Source: Paenibacillus andongensis | GTDB lineage: Bacteria; Bacillota; Bacilli; Paenibacillales; NBRC-103111 | Assembly (NCBI RefSeq): GCF_025369935.1 | Contig: NZ_CP104467.1 | Coordinates: 5,401,001-5,465,000, forward strand | Direction of reading: 5' to 3' | DNA length: 64,000 nucleotides | In this document: positions 47,315 to 55,807 of the stretch, piece by piece | Numbering within the stretch: the stretch's first letter is position 1 | Layout: each line of letters starts with the position of its first letter | Program-made: the position numbers and the translations under genes | The notes under the pieces: model-generated | What the model was told of the DNA's origin: nothing | The model's database searches: none | The model's input: the letters and a program-made list of their open reading frames with translations, nothing else

Positions 47315-47328
47315 TGATAGCGTTTTCA
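47315..47328 (-). promoter_or_regulatory. cre site (CcpA) upstream of the second importer
   Basis: On the minus strand TGAAAACGCTATCA fits the cre consensus TGWAANCGNTNWCA at every position. It lies 137 bases before the first permease start, in an otherwise gene-free stretch (47179-47475) that is AT-rich and should hold the promoter. The shared activator element of the xylanase promoters is absent here. Confidence 0.6.
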
Positions 47329-47475
47329 ATCGGTTTCGTTAAAGCTATTATAAAATATCAATTTTTCCAAAACAATGACCTATTCTCATCGATTATTGAT
47401 CTATTCTCATATAGCTCGGTGAATCACGATCATTTGGAGACATGGCTAATTTAAAATCAGCACGGACAAATTTGT

Positions 47476-47584
47476 TTAGACCAAAAAGCCGACCAGCTGC
47501 GATTCCGCCAGGTTGTCGGCTTTCCAATTGCAGGCGGAGAACAGGATGTCCCGCCCGCAGTTTTTAATGGCCAAGGCCAAATTT
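47476..47584 (-). pseudogene. Alpha-galactosidase (GH27-type) fragment
   Basis: A minus-strand frame reads LALAIKNCGRDILFSACNWK, then ADNLAESQLVGFLV and a stop at 47476. 'ALKNCGRDIxFSxCNWG' is a highly conserved strand of GH27 alpha-galactosidases. Only about 36 codons remain; no upstream or downstream part is visible. It lies between the GH43 stop (47593) and the second importer, so a GH27 gene was probably lost by deletion. Confidence 0.65.
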
Positions 47585-47592
47585 TTTTTTCA

Positions 47593-48570
47593 TTAATAAG
47601 GATCGATCGTCCGAATCGTTCCATCTTCGTTATAGTGTAACTCCGTATATTTGACGCAACGCTTGTGGTTAACGCCTTCGGATAAAGAACTGTCGTGGTA
47701 AAATAAGTACCATTTGTCTTCGAACTGGACAATGGAGTGATGAGTTGTCCAGCCGATAACCGGAGTTAAGATCGTGCCCTTGAAGGTATACGGTCCCAAC
47801 GGATTCCGGCTGACGGCGTAAACTAATTTATGGGTGGTGCCCGTGGAGTAGGACAAGTAGTACCAGCCGTTATATTTGTGTACCCACGGTCCTTCAAAAT
47901 AGCGTCTATCCTCGTCTCCTGCGAGAATCGGGCTGCCGTTTTCGTCAACAATCGAAACTTCTAGCGGAGCGGTTTGAAATGACAGCATATCCTCGCTCAG
48001 CAGAGCGACCCGAGGACCTATAGCAGGCGCCTCCGCCGCCGGCCCCACCGCTTCCGGCTCGAAAGTACTGGTCTGCCATTTTTCCAATTGACCGCCCCAA
48101 AGACCGCCGAAATATAGGTAAGCCCGATTGTCGTCATCAACAAGCACCGCTGGGTCGATACTGAAGCTTTCCTCGATATAAGACGGTTGAGGAAGAAAAG
48201 GACCGGCCGGCGACGTGCTGGTCGCCACACCGATTCGAAAAATCCCATCATGATCCCGGGCAGGAAAATACAAGAAATAGGTGCCAGCCTTAAAAGCAGC
48301 ATCAGGAGCCCAGAGTTGTTTGGAAGCCCAGGGAATATCTTTCAGATGAAGGACTTGCCCATGATCGATAACGGGGGACTCGAAGCCATCCATGGATAGA
48401 ACATGATAATCTTCCATTGCATATTGATCCCCATTGTCATTATCGGTGCCGTCATGATCGAGATCGTGTGACGGGTAGATGTAAATTTTCCCCTCAAATA
48501 CGTGCGCTGAAGGATCGGCAGTAAAGATATGGGTGACAAGCGGGTGATGAGGTTTCGGTAAATTGTGCAT
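47593..48570 (-). CDS. GH43 glycosidase (arabinofuranosidase/xylosidase type), single domain
   Basis: The 325-residue protein is a bare GH43 five-bladed propeller without signal peptide. HIFTADPSAHVFEGKIYIYPS carries the general-base Asp, SIDPAVLVDDDNRAYLYFGG the pKa-modulating Asp, and RRYFEGPWVHKYNGWYYLSYS the likely acid Glu. WTTHHSIVQFEDKWYLFYHD is the usual closing strand. AAGGAGGAG precedes the ATG. The promoter has the shared activator element and a nearly perfect cre site, so it should be co-regulated with the two xylanases and the first importer although it stands 19 kb away. Confidence 0.9.
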   Translation of the reverse strand: MHNLPKPHHPLVTHIFTADPSAHVFEGKIYIYPSHDLDHDGTDNDNGDQYAMEDYHVLSMDGFESPVIDHGQVLHLKDIPWASKQLWAPDAAFKAGTYFLYFPARDHDGIFRIGVATSTSPAGPFLPQPSYIEESFSIDPAVLVDDDNRAYLYFGGLWGGQLEKWQTSTFEPEAVGPAAEAPAIGPRVALLSEDMLSFQTAPLEVSIVDENGSPILAGDEDRRYFEGPWVHKYNGWYYLSYSTGTTHKLVYAVSRNPLGPYTFKGTILTPVIGWTTHHSIVQFEDKWYLFYHDSSLSEGVNHKRCVKYTELHYNEDGTIRTIDPY

Positions 48571-48614
48571 ACTTGTGCTCCTCCTTTATGGATTTGATTT
48601 TGTCTTTCTCCTTT

Positions 48615-48669
48615 ATTATGAGACCTTGTATGCGATTACAAAATAAATAGATTAAAGATCTATCCCCCC
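48615..48669 (-). promoter_or_regulatory. GH43 promoter with shared activator element and cre site
   Basis: The plus strand at 48651-48669 reads ATTAAAGATCTATCCCCCC. On the minus strand CATAAT follows exactly 30 bases later (48620-48615). Within the spacer TGTATGCGATTACA (plus strand 48627-48640) matches the cre consensus at 13 of 14 positions and would cover the -35 region. Confidence 0.65.
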
Positions 48670-48680
48670 TTTAATAAAGA

Positions 48681-48741
48681 TGCGGTTGATGAAATCAACC
48701 GCAAAGAGGGCAGACGAATGATTGCATTCGACCTGCCCTTT
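48681..48741 (-). terminator. Two tandem hairpins behind fucU
   Basis: TGCGGTTGA/TCAACCGCA (48681-48703) forms a perfect 9-bp stem with a 5-base loop. GGGCAG...CTGCCC with an inner CGAATG/CATTCG stem (about 48707-48739) forms a second, larger hairpin. Both lie between the fucU stop and the opposite end of the GH43 promoter region. Confidence 0.65.
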
Positions 48742-48756
48742 CCTTATCAAATGCAA

Positions 48757-49188
48757 TTAACCGCTGATAACACCTTTTTTCAAAATTAAATTTGCGTATA
48801 AAGCTCTTTCGCCTGTTGCTATGATCGCGTAGGCTTGCTTCGCACGCTCGTAAAAGGCAAAGCGTTCAACTTCTTCAAACGGTTCGCTGTTTTGCGTATG
48901 GTTCTTCAGAATTGTCCTGTAGGTATTCCAGATTGGCGTCTCTACTGGATCTCCAGGCACGACCTGCATTAGGGCCACAGGCTTTTTCACATAAGGATCC
49001 AACGGGAATAATTGCATCGTTGCTTCCAGCAATTCAGGTATTCCGTGACCATCGCATCTGATCAGTCTTTGAGCATGACTTGCTGCTGGAAAGTTAGCGT
49101 CGGCTAATAAGATTTCATCGCCATGGCCCATCTCCATCAAAATCTTTAACATTTCAGGCGATAGGATGTGAGGTATGCCCTTTAACAT
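48757..49188 (-). CDS. fucU: L-fucose mutarotase family protein (FucU/RbsD)
   Basis: The ATG at 49188 gives the canonical start MLKGIPHILSPEMLK; a TTG two codons earlier has a tighter ribosome spacing. The 143-residue protein has EMGHGDEILLADANFPA with the active-site His and Asp, LIRCDGHGIPELL and the C-terminal YANLILKKG(V). FucU interconverts the anomers of L-fucose (also of related hexoses) and usually serves a fucose dehydrogenase or isomerase. It is the last gene of the operon that begins at 54498. Confidence 0.9.
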   Translation of the reverse strand: MLKGIPHILSPEMLKILMEMGHGDEILLADANFPAASHAQRLIRCDGHGIPELLEATMQLFPLDPYVKKPVALMQVVPGDPVETPIWNTYRTILKNHTQNSEPFEEVERFAFYERAKQAYAIIATGERALYANLILKKGVISG

Positions 49189-49228
49189 TTTCAATACACT
49201 CCTTTAGCTGCCAAAATCTGATTATGTT

Positions 49229-50248
49229 CTAGACTTCTACGATCGCTTTTATTACCTTCGACTCCGGCATCAGCCACGTTCCGAACGAATCAATCATCTC
49301 GTCAAAAGCAGCACGATGCGTGATAAATTGGCTGATATCCAGGACGGATTTCCCAAGAACGTCCATGACGTGATCGAAGTCCGAAACTGTTGCGTTTCGG
49401 CTGCCCATGAGCGTTAGCTCACGTTTATGGAATTCAGGATCCGAAAACGCGATGTCGCCTTTTACCAGACCTACAAAAATGAGCTTCCCGCCATGAGCAA
49501 CCAATTCGAACGATTTGGCCATCGAAGTAGCGTTACCAGTGGCGTCAAACACGGCAACAGGAAAATCGCCGTTTGTCATTTCGGAAAGACGCTGCTTCAC
49601 ATCGGAATCAAGTGCGTTAATGGTCTGATCCGCCTTTGCCCAAGATCTGCAAAAAGCAAGCCTTTCCTCGTTAATATCCATCGCAATGACTCTTGCTCCT
49701 GCGTATTTGGCAAAAGCCATGACACCTAGGCCAATCGGTCCTGAACCGATAACAAGCACCGTATCCGATTCCGAAACTTCCGATCGTCGTACCGCGTGCG
49801 CGCCGATGGCTAAAGGTTCTACAATTGCCGCCTCATCTAATGTCAAACCGTTAGCTTTTAAAATATGCGAAATGGGAACGGAAATTCGCTCCCGCATTCC
49901 GCCATCTTGGTGCACCCCAAGCACTTGCATATCCTTGCAGCAGTTTGTTTTGCCTCTGCGGCAGGCTAAACATTTGCCGCAGTGCATATAGGGAATAATG
50001 GCTACTCTATCTCCGATGACAAGACCTTCATCGTTTTTGCCGATTTGCTCGATTACACCTGACAATTCGTGCCCCAAGATTCGCGGATAATGGAAGAACG
50101 GCTGGTTGCCCTTAAACGCATGATAATCCGTTCCGCATATGCCAATTCGCCGAATGCCTATGATCGCATGACCCTCAGTCAGCTCCGGTTCAGGTAAATC
50201 CACCGACATTCGAAATGATTCAATCTGCTCGCATACGATTCCTTTCAT
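49229..50248 (-). CDS. Zinc-dependent sugar/polyol dehydrogenase (MDR family)
   Basis: The 339-residue medium-chain dehydrogenase has catalytic zinc ligands in GICGTDYHAFKG and YPRILGHELSG, structural zinc cysteines in CGKCLACRRGKTNCC, and the NAD motif VIGSGPIGLGVMAFAKYAG followed by an acidic residue in MDINEERL, which favours NAD. It resembles threonine/sorbitol-type dehydrogenases seen in sugar-acid operons. It could oxidise a deoxy-keto acid or another intermediate; the exact step is not certain. An AAGAGG site precedes the ATG. Confidence 0.85.
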   Translation of the reverse strand: MKGIVCEQIESFRMSVDLPEPELTEGHAIIGIRRIGICGTDYHAFKGNQPFFHYPRILGHELSGVIEQIGKNDEGLVIGDRVAIIPYMHCGKCLACRRGKTNCCKDMQVLGVHQDGGMRERISVPISHILKANGLTLDEAAIVEPLAIGAHAVRRSEVSESDTVLVIGSGPIGLGVMAFAKYAGARVIAMDINEERLAFCRSWAKADQTINALDSDVKQRLSEMTNGDFPVAVFDATGNATSMAKSFELVAHGGKLIFVGLVKGDIAFSDPEFHKRELTLMGSRNATVSDFDHVMDVLGKSVLDISQFITHRAAFDEMIDSFGTWLMPESKVIKAIVEV

Positions 50249-50265
50249 TGCAAACCTCTTTTCTC

Positions 50266-51210
50266 TTATACTAGAATATTTTCGTTATATTGCGGCAGTC
50301 CGCTGACCCAAGTTTTGTTATGAATCGGTTTTAGAATATGTAAAACTTCATTCAACAAATCCAGATCCATGGGCTCATCCGTCCACTTTGCGTTTTTTTG
50401 GATATTTACAGGATTTGCTGTGCTTACAAGCGTCGTTGGAATGCGTTCATTGTTCGTCGAGAATTGAACCGCTAGCTTCGCAATGTCTTCTCCGCGCTCT
50501 GCGACTAACTGTGCAGCCTGAAGGCAAGTTGCTTTTAATTCCGGGCTAGCCGGATGCCATTCAGGAGTTCCACGAGTGCTTAGCAATCCCATCGATAAGG
50601 GGGAAGCATTGACAAGTCCGACACCGAATGTTTCTAAGAGCGGTAGTATTCGCAATAGGGAAGTATCATTCAGAGAGTAATGACAGTAAGAAATAATGGC
50701 ATCGACTTGAACTTTCGGCAATAGTTGTTCAAACAAAGCCAGAGGCAAACCGCAAATGCCTGTGAATCGGATTTTTCCCTGCTGTTTTAACCGCTCCAAT
50801 GCAGGTATCGCTTCTTGCAAAATGATTTCCGGTTGAACGAATTCAATATCATGCAAGAACAATATATCGACATAATCCGTCTTCAGCCTGCGCAGACTTT
50901 CTTCCAAACTGGATTCAATTCTCGAGCTTGAAAAGTCGAATGTATCCACACCATATCTGCCGGCTTTTGTAGATAAATAGAAGTTCTCACGAGACACTTG
51001 ACTGATCGCTTTGCCTAATACCGTTTCAGCTTTCGTGGCTCCATAATAAGGTGAAACATCCATATAATTAATACCAGCATCAATAGCCGCATGTACGGTG
51101 CGAATGGCTTCCGTGTCATCCGTTTGGCGAAATACGGAACCAAGGGAGGAAGCGCCGAAGCTAAGCGTGGAGACTTCCAATCCTGTCTTTCCTAAGGGGC
51201 GATACTTCAT
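50266..51210 (-). CDS. Aldo/keto reductase, probable L-fucose/L-galactose 1-dehydrogenase type
   Basis: The 314-residue protein has the AKR tetrad: Asp and Tyr in YMDVSPYYGATKAE, Lys in FYLSTKAGRYG and His in DYVDILFLHDIEFV. The close family is that of L-galactose/D-threo-aldose (L-fucose) dehydrogenases, which make the 1,5- or 1,4-lactone. The start overlaps the UxaA-family stop (ATGA). With FucU, the lactonase-like amidohydrolase remnant and the UxaA-family dehydratase this would be the first oxidation of a non-phosphorylating fucose pathway. Confidence 0.85.
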   Translation of the reverse strand: MKYRPLGKTGLEVSTLSFGASSLGSVFRQTDDTEAIRTVHAAIDAGINYMDVSPYYGATKAETVLGKAISQVSRENFYLSTKAGRYGVDTFDFSSSRIESSLEESLRRLKTDYVDILFLHDIEFVQPEIILQEAIPALERLKQQGKIRFTGICGLPLALFEQLLPKVQVDAIISYCHYSLNDTSLLRILPLLETFGVGLVNASPLSMGLLSTRGTPEWHPASPELKATCLQAAQLVAERGEDIAKLAVQFSTNNERIPTTLVSTANPVNIQKNAKWTDEPMDLDLLNEVLHILKPIHNKTWVSGLPQYNENILV

Positions 51211-52706
51211 AAAATCACTCCGTCCTTGAAAATAGCAATTTCCTTAAACCCGTTTTTCTCGTTATGCGTAAGCATCTCGCCAGAAGCGATTGCGATCATC
51301 GATTCCCACAATTCATCTATGAGTTCCTCCATGCTTTGGCCTTCCAGGAGTCGGCCGGCATTAAAGTCGATCCAATTCTTTTTGCGCCCAGCGAGCTCCG
51401 AGTTTGTCGAGATTTTAACGGTGGGTACAGGGCCTCCAAACGGCGTTCCTCTCCCCGTCGTGAAAAGTACGATGTGCGCACCTGCAGCTGTAAGAGCTGT
51501 AACAGAAACCAAATCGTTCCCCGGTGCTTCGAGCAAGTTCAACCCTGTCTTGACGACCCTTTCACCATAAGGAATCACATCCGTGACAAGCGAATGGCCT
51601 CCCTTTTGGGTGCAGCCTAATGACTTTTCCTCAAGCGTGCTAATGCCGCCGGATTTATTACCGGGCGATGGATTCTCATAGATGACTTGGTTGTGCCGAA
51701 TGTAATATTGCTTAAAATCGTTGATTAGATCGACGATCCTGCCGAATACATCTTCATCCGACGCCCGCTTCATCAGTATCGTCTCCGCTCCAAACATTTC
51801 GGGCACTTCCGTAAGTATGGCGGTTCCTCCTGCGGCGATGAGCCTGTCTGAAACCCCTCCGACAAGCGGATTCGCCGTGATCCCGGAAAAACCATCAGAC
51901 CCCCCGCATTTCAAGCCAATCTTGATTTTCGCTAACGGGAGCGGCTTTCTGGTGAACGTTCGGGCAAAGTCGATCAGTTCTCCGATCAACGTTATGCCTT
52001 CCTCCAGTTCGTCCTCCGAATCCTGCGACTTTAGAAATTTGACCCGATTCGGATCATAGTCTCCGATTGCTGCTTTGAACAAATCGATCTGGTTGTTCTC
52101 GCACCCCAGCCCGACGACTAGCACGCCAGCGGCATTCGGATGGTTGACAAGGGAGGCTAGCAGCTTTTGCGTGAATTTGAGGTCATCACCTAGTTGCGAG
52201 CATCCGAACGGATGGGCGAAGTGGGCGATGCCGTCTACCTGGTCCCCGAACAATTCGTTACCTTTTTTGGCCAGCAGCTCGCATGTCTTATTAATGCAGC
52301 CAACCGTATTAATAATCCAAATATCATTGCGGATACCGACTTCTCCGTTTGGTCGCTCATACCCCATAAATGTACGATGCGCATCCGCCGGATTTACAGA
52401 TGAATTTAATTCGCGTGTCGGCTCGTAGCTGTAGTTCACGATACCTTCCAAACCGGTTCTCAAATTATGCGTGTGTACCCAAGTACCTGGCTCAATATCG
52501 ACAGATGCTTTGCCGATAGAATAGCCAAATTTGTGCACGTCATGACCTACAGGGACAAAGTCTGTTGCGATTTTGTGACCTCGCGAGACATCCTCCATCA
52601 AAATCAACGGGGATCCGTCCTCCAACGTCAGTTTCTGTCCCTCCGAAAACGAAGCTAGTGCTATAATGACTTGATCGTTTGGTGATAATCGTACCCAAGG
52701 TTTCAT
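51207..52706 (-). CDS. uxaA: UxaA-family dehydratase (altronate or L-fuconate type)
   Basis: The 499-residue protein has the SAF domain at the start (LSPNDQVIIALASF ... GHKIATDFVPVGHDVHKFG) and the UxaA main domain with GYERPNGEVGIRNDIWIINTVGC, HPFGCSQLGDD, GLGCENNQ, LKCGGSDGFSG and TTGRGTPFGGPVPTVKIST. Cysteine/metal motifs are complete and the length is normal for full UxaA. Classical UxaA dehydrates D-altronate; in Campylobacter a UxaA-type protein is part of the L-fucose pathway. Both are possible: the UxaB-like gene upstream argues for altronate, and the FucU and AKR genes downstream argue for fuconate. Overlaps of four bases join it to both neighbours. Confidence 0.88.
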   Translation of the reverse strand: MKPWVRLSPNDQVIIALASFSEGQKLTLEDGSPLILMEDVSRGHKIATDFVPVGHDVHKFGYSIGKASVDIEPGTWVHTHNLRTGLEGIVNYSYEPTRELNSSVNPADAHRTFMGYERPNGEVGIRNDIWIINTVGCINKTCELLAKKGNELFGDQVDGIAHFAHPFGCSQLGDDLKFTQKLLASLVNHPNAAGVLVVGLGCENNQIDLFKAAIGDYDPNRVKFLKSQDSEDELEEGITLIGELIDFARTFTRKPLPLAKIKIGLKCGGSDGFSGITANPLVGGVSDRLIAAGGTAILTEVPEMFGAETILMKRASDEDVFGRIVDLINDFKQYYIRHNQVIYENPSPGNKSGGISTLEEKSLGCTQKGGHSLVTDVIPYGERVVKTGLNLLEAPGNDLVSVTALTAAGAHIVLFTTGRGTPFGGPVPTVKISTNSELAGRKKNWIDFNAGRLLEGQSMEELIDELWESMIAIASGEMLTHNEKNGFKEIAIFKDGVIL

Positions 52707-54199
52707 CCTCTATCCCCTCCTTCTGCTTTTACCCACCAATAACATATCGAATCTGCCAAGCCGATCCAATCTGAAAGGTCTTTGCCCCAAACCGTTGTTA
52801 GAGCCAATAGCTCTTTTATGGTACTTTGCAAATCCTCACCATTTTTTTTAGTTTTCGCCCAGATTTCTGCTATCCGCATCAATGACTCTGCGTCGTCTCG
52901 AACGACATACGTTCCTCCCTGAAAATCTCGACCTTCAAACTGACCGTCCACTTGAGCTATACAATAATATCGCAGCAAGCCGGCCATCCCGACGACGAGT
53001 CCTTCCGGAATCTGAAGTCCAAGATCAGCATAATGGCTAAGTGATGGAAGCAACCTAACTTTAAACTTTGATAAACTGTTCATGCTGATATCCGAAAGCC
53101 TGTGACGGATGAACGGATTATTAAATCTTTCGAACACGGTATCCGCATAAGTATTCATCTCGCCTACTGAGTATGGAAGGGTAGGTATGATTTCAAAACG
53201 AACCATCGCCTTGACTGCCTGCCCTAAAACTTGATGCTCCATAAGCTCCCGAACATGTTCGACACCATGAAGAATGCCTAGTGGCGCCATCCATGTATGA
53301 GCAGCATTGAGGATGCGCACTTTACGTTGCTGATACGGGCGCAAATCGTTTGTCCAGTGCACGTTCAATCCGGCCTTTTGTAGCGGCAGCTGCTCATCCA
53401 ACGTCTCTTCACCTTGGATGGCCCACAGATGATACGGTTCTGCTGTCGTCAGCAACCGATCCGTATACGACCATTCTGAAAACCATGCTTGCGCCTGCTC
53501 TTCCCCCGGGTAACCGGTGACAATCCGATCGACCAGCGTGTTCAAGAAACGGTTGCTCGACGCCAGCCATGCCCGAAAATCGTCCGGGAACCCCCAATCC
53601 AAGCTGTATCGAATGACGATGTCGCGAAGTGTATCTCCATTCCTTTCTAACAGCTCGCAAGGGAGGAAGATTAAGCCTTTATCCTCTGCACCGCCAAACG
53701 CAAGATACCGGCGATAAAGCAAATAAGCCATTTTTCCCGGGAACGAAGCAATGGGGCTCTCAGACAGTTGTTCCTGTTTGTATGCGATTCCTGCTTCCGT
53801 CGTATTGGAAATGACGAATCTTAAGTCATCGCTTTCCGCCAAGGCGATAAACCGATTCCATTCCTCGTAAGGATTGATAATCTGGGAAAATATGGACACC
53901 ATACTTTGGCGTTCTACCGGCAGACCGTCTTCCAACCCCCGGATGACAAGTGTATAGATCCCGTCTTGCGCAGCCAACTCTTCTATTTTAGCTTTGCCGG
54001 TAGATCTGGGCTGGGTAACAGCGACGCTTCCATGAAACAACCCTTGCTCTCTGCTTACATGAAGCATCCAGTCTGCGAACCCTCTCAAGAAATTTCCTTC
54101 TCCAATTTGCAGAACGGTGACCGGACTAGCCGAGACGGCTTCAAACCGGCGTTTCTGTTCCCCCGTCAATAAGTTCGAGTTTAATCGCTCCATCATCAT
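52703..54199 (-). CDS. uxaB: Tagaturonate reductase-like (UxaB, mannitol dehydrogenase family)
   Basis: The frame is open up to 54259, but the ATG at 54199 overlaps the stop of the amidohydrolase remnant (ATGA) and has GGGAG about 11 bases upstream. The product of 498 residues has an N-terminal Rossmann domain with VLQIGEGNFLRGFADWML, the segment VISNTTEAGIAY, LPCELLERNGDTL, and the active-site Lys/Asn region RPYQQRKVRILNAAHTWMAP. The family reduces tagaturonate to altronate with NADH. Its coupling to the UxaA-family gene fits a galacturonate branch, but the remaining operon looks fucose-like, so the substrate is open. Confidence 0.87.
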   Translation of the reverse strand: MMMERLNSNLLTGEQKRRFEAVSASPVTVLQIGEGNFLRGFADWMLHVSREQGLFHGSVAVTQPRSTGKAKIEELAAQDGIYTLVIRGLEDGLPVERQSMVSIFSQIINPYEEWNRFIALAESDDLRFVISNTTEAGIAYKQEQLSESPIASFPGKMAYLLYRRYLAFGGAEDKGLIFLPCELLERNGDTLRDIVIRYSLDWGFPDDFRAWLASSNRFLNTLVDRIVTGYPGEEQAQAWFSEWSYTDRLLTTAEPYHLWAIQGEETLDEQLPLQKAGLNVHWTNDLRPYQQRKVRILNAAHTWMAPLGILHGVEHVRELMEHQVLGQAVKAMVRFEIIPTLPYSVGEMNTYADTVFERFNNPFIRHRLSDISMNSLSKFKVRLLPSLSHYADLGLQIPEGLVVGMAGLLRYYCIAQVDGQFEGRDFQGGTYVVRDDAESLMRIAEIWAKTKKNGEDLQSTIKELLALTTVWGKDLSDWIGLADSICYWWVKAEGGDRG

Positions 54200-54498
54200 A
54201 GCTTGTAAAACTCCCTTGCATTTTCTCCAAATAATTTCGCTCTTTCTTGTCTTCCCCACGACTTCGGTATGGCGCTTTGGAGAGAGTCCGAACGATCGGC
54301 AAGTGTAAACAAATACTCAGTTTCCTGATATGTAGGGGCTGCCTGAACGGTGATGGTGCCGTCTATGCTATGTTTCTTCAAATGAATGTCGAGATCTTCA
54401 GGCAGATAGTCTCGGTACAACACCGGTAGTTCAGGTGTAATCCATCCATAATCTGTGCGAGACATCGACCAATAATGTTGTTGAGCATCAATACGCAT
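54196..54498 (-). pseudogene. Amidohydrolase (lactonase-type) with internal deletion
   Basis: The ATG at 54498 has GAGAGGAC upstream. The product begins MRIDAQQHYWSMSRTDYGW, with the His-x-His-like metal start of amidohydrolase family 2, and continues with PEDLDIHLKKHSIDGTITVQ. After about 72 residues it jumps to RQERAKLFGENAREFYKL, which is the normal C-terminus of a protein of about 280 residues. About 180 residues including the remaining metal ligands are missing without loss of frame. Related intact enzymes hydrolyse L-fucono- or L-rhamnono-lactone. Its start and its coupling to the UxaB-like gene are kept, so the downstream genes may still be translated normally. Confidence 0.75.
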
Positions 54499-54630
54499 GG
54501 GGAAGTCCTCTCCTCTCATCATGATTTTATTTTACGATAATAATAAGAAATTAAAATGTCAGTTCATTGCATATTTATATCCGATTTTGATATATTTTAG
54601 AAACAACACATCTTATTGGAGGTCATCTGC

Positions 54631-55491
54631 GTGCAACCAATTCGCAAGCCATTTTTTCTGGATCCGATCTTTCCGTTCGAAATGGTTTATAAAGGTCTTC
54701 GATATTCGGAAAGTGAACTTCCGGACCATTTGCACGACTTGTACGAAGTGGTATACGTTCACAAAGGGAAAGGAATGTTTTTTATCGATGACGCCCTCTA
54801 CGAAAAAGAACAGGGAGATTTATTCCTCATCCCCGGCAACACTGTTCACCGCGCATTTCCGTCCGCCAACGATCCTATTGTTTCTACGGCCGTATTTTTC
54901 GCACCAACGTTATTACAAGCAGACTCACTTGGTGATGGATACGAAACACTTAGGTGCTTTGAAGTTGCCCGAAAAAAGAAACAGTATAAAATCAAGCTTT
55001 CCAAGCCGGTCCGCCTGGCGATTGAAACGGCCATTAATGCGATGAAACGTGAACATATTGCAAAAGATTTCGGCTACCGTCATGCACTCCGTCTACACTT
55101 GCATCAATTGTTGCTTGTGTTAAGCCGGCATCCATACACGAAAGAAGCGTCATCTCCGCTGAATGGGATCGGCCCTCAGTGGCTCCGAAATGCTTTACGG
55201 GACATTGACTGTGACCCTGTTCGTTGCGGCGGACTTTCAGAATTGTCCGAAAAAGCGTGTGTCAGCGCCAGCCACTTCGCACGTGTCTTTAAGCAACTGA
55301 CAGGAATGAATGTGACCGACTATGTGAATGCTAAACGACTTGTCCGAGCCAAAGATTTGCTGCTATCGACGGAGGATAACATCGAAACTGTAGCGCTAGC
55401 CTGCGGCTTCCAAGGCATGCGTCATTTTTATCAAACTTTTAAAAGTCTGACAGGATTAACGCCAAGAGCTTACCGTCTTCAAATGAAATAG
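54631..55491 (+). CDS. AraC-family regulator with cupin sensor domain
   Basis: I choose the GTG at 54631 because GGAGG (54618-54622) lies eight bases before it; the frame opens at a TTG at 54616. The 286-residue protein has an N-terminal cupin domain (LPDHLHDLYEVVYVHKGKG, GDLFLIPGNTVHRAF) and a C-terminal AraC domain (about 185-285) with LSELSEKACVSASHFARVFK and IETVALACGFQGMRHFYQTF. It is transcribed divergently from the amidohydrolase-uxaB-uxaA-AKR-dehydrogenase-fucU operon with 132 bases between starts, and is the likely regulator of that operon. Confidence 0.92.
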   Translation: MQPIRKPFFLDPIFPFEMVYKGLRYSESELPDHLHDLYEVVYVHKGKGMFFIDDALYEKEQGDLFLIPGNTVHRAFPSANDPIVSTAVFFAPTLLQADSLGDGYETLRCFEVARKKKQYKIKLSKPVRLAIETAINAMKREHIAKDFGYRHALRLHLHQLLLVLSRHPYTKEASSPLNGIGPQWLRNALRDIDCDPVRCGGLSELSEKACVSASHFARVFKQLTGMNVTDYVNAKRLVRAKDLLLSTEDNIETVALACGFQGMRHFYQTFKSLTGLTPRAYRLQMK

Positions 55492-55807
55492 AAAATGTGT
55501 CCCTCAAGGTCAATGACATTGGGGGATTAGCCCTTATTCATAAATTTGTACAAACAAAAAGAAACCAAACCTTGGCAAAATGGAAGTGTAGGGCCACCAT
55601 CAAAACAAAGGAGAGGTTTTTTTGCTGTCCGTGAAAACGTAAGAAAACTATGGAAGAAGTTTATATCTTAAAATAGATTCTAGTCTAGTCATTATTAGTC
55701 ATAAGTCCATGCATCAAAATGGTTGAAGGCATAAAATAGGCATAGCATAATAAAAATGGAAAATTTTATGAATTTAACAAAATGCAGAACGGGGGAAGGT
55801 GTTTTTT
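55492..55807. other. Intergenic region before the collagen-like gene
   Basis: No gene is seen. Behind the AraC stop TCCCTCAA (55500-55507) and TTGGGGGA (55519-55526) form an 8-bp stem that may be a weak terminator. Two CATANNNTA sequences at 55730-55738 and 55741-55749 match the -10 consensus of mother-cell sigma-K promoters, although no AC is found at the expected -35 position. A sporulation promoter would fit the spore-surface type of the following gene. Confidence 0.35.
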
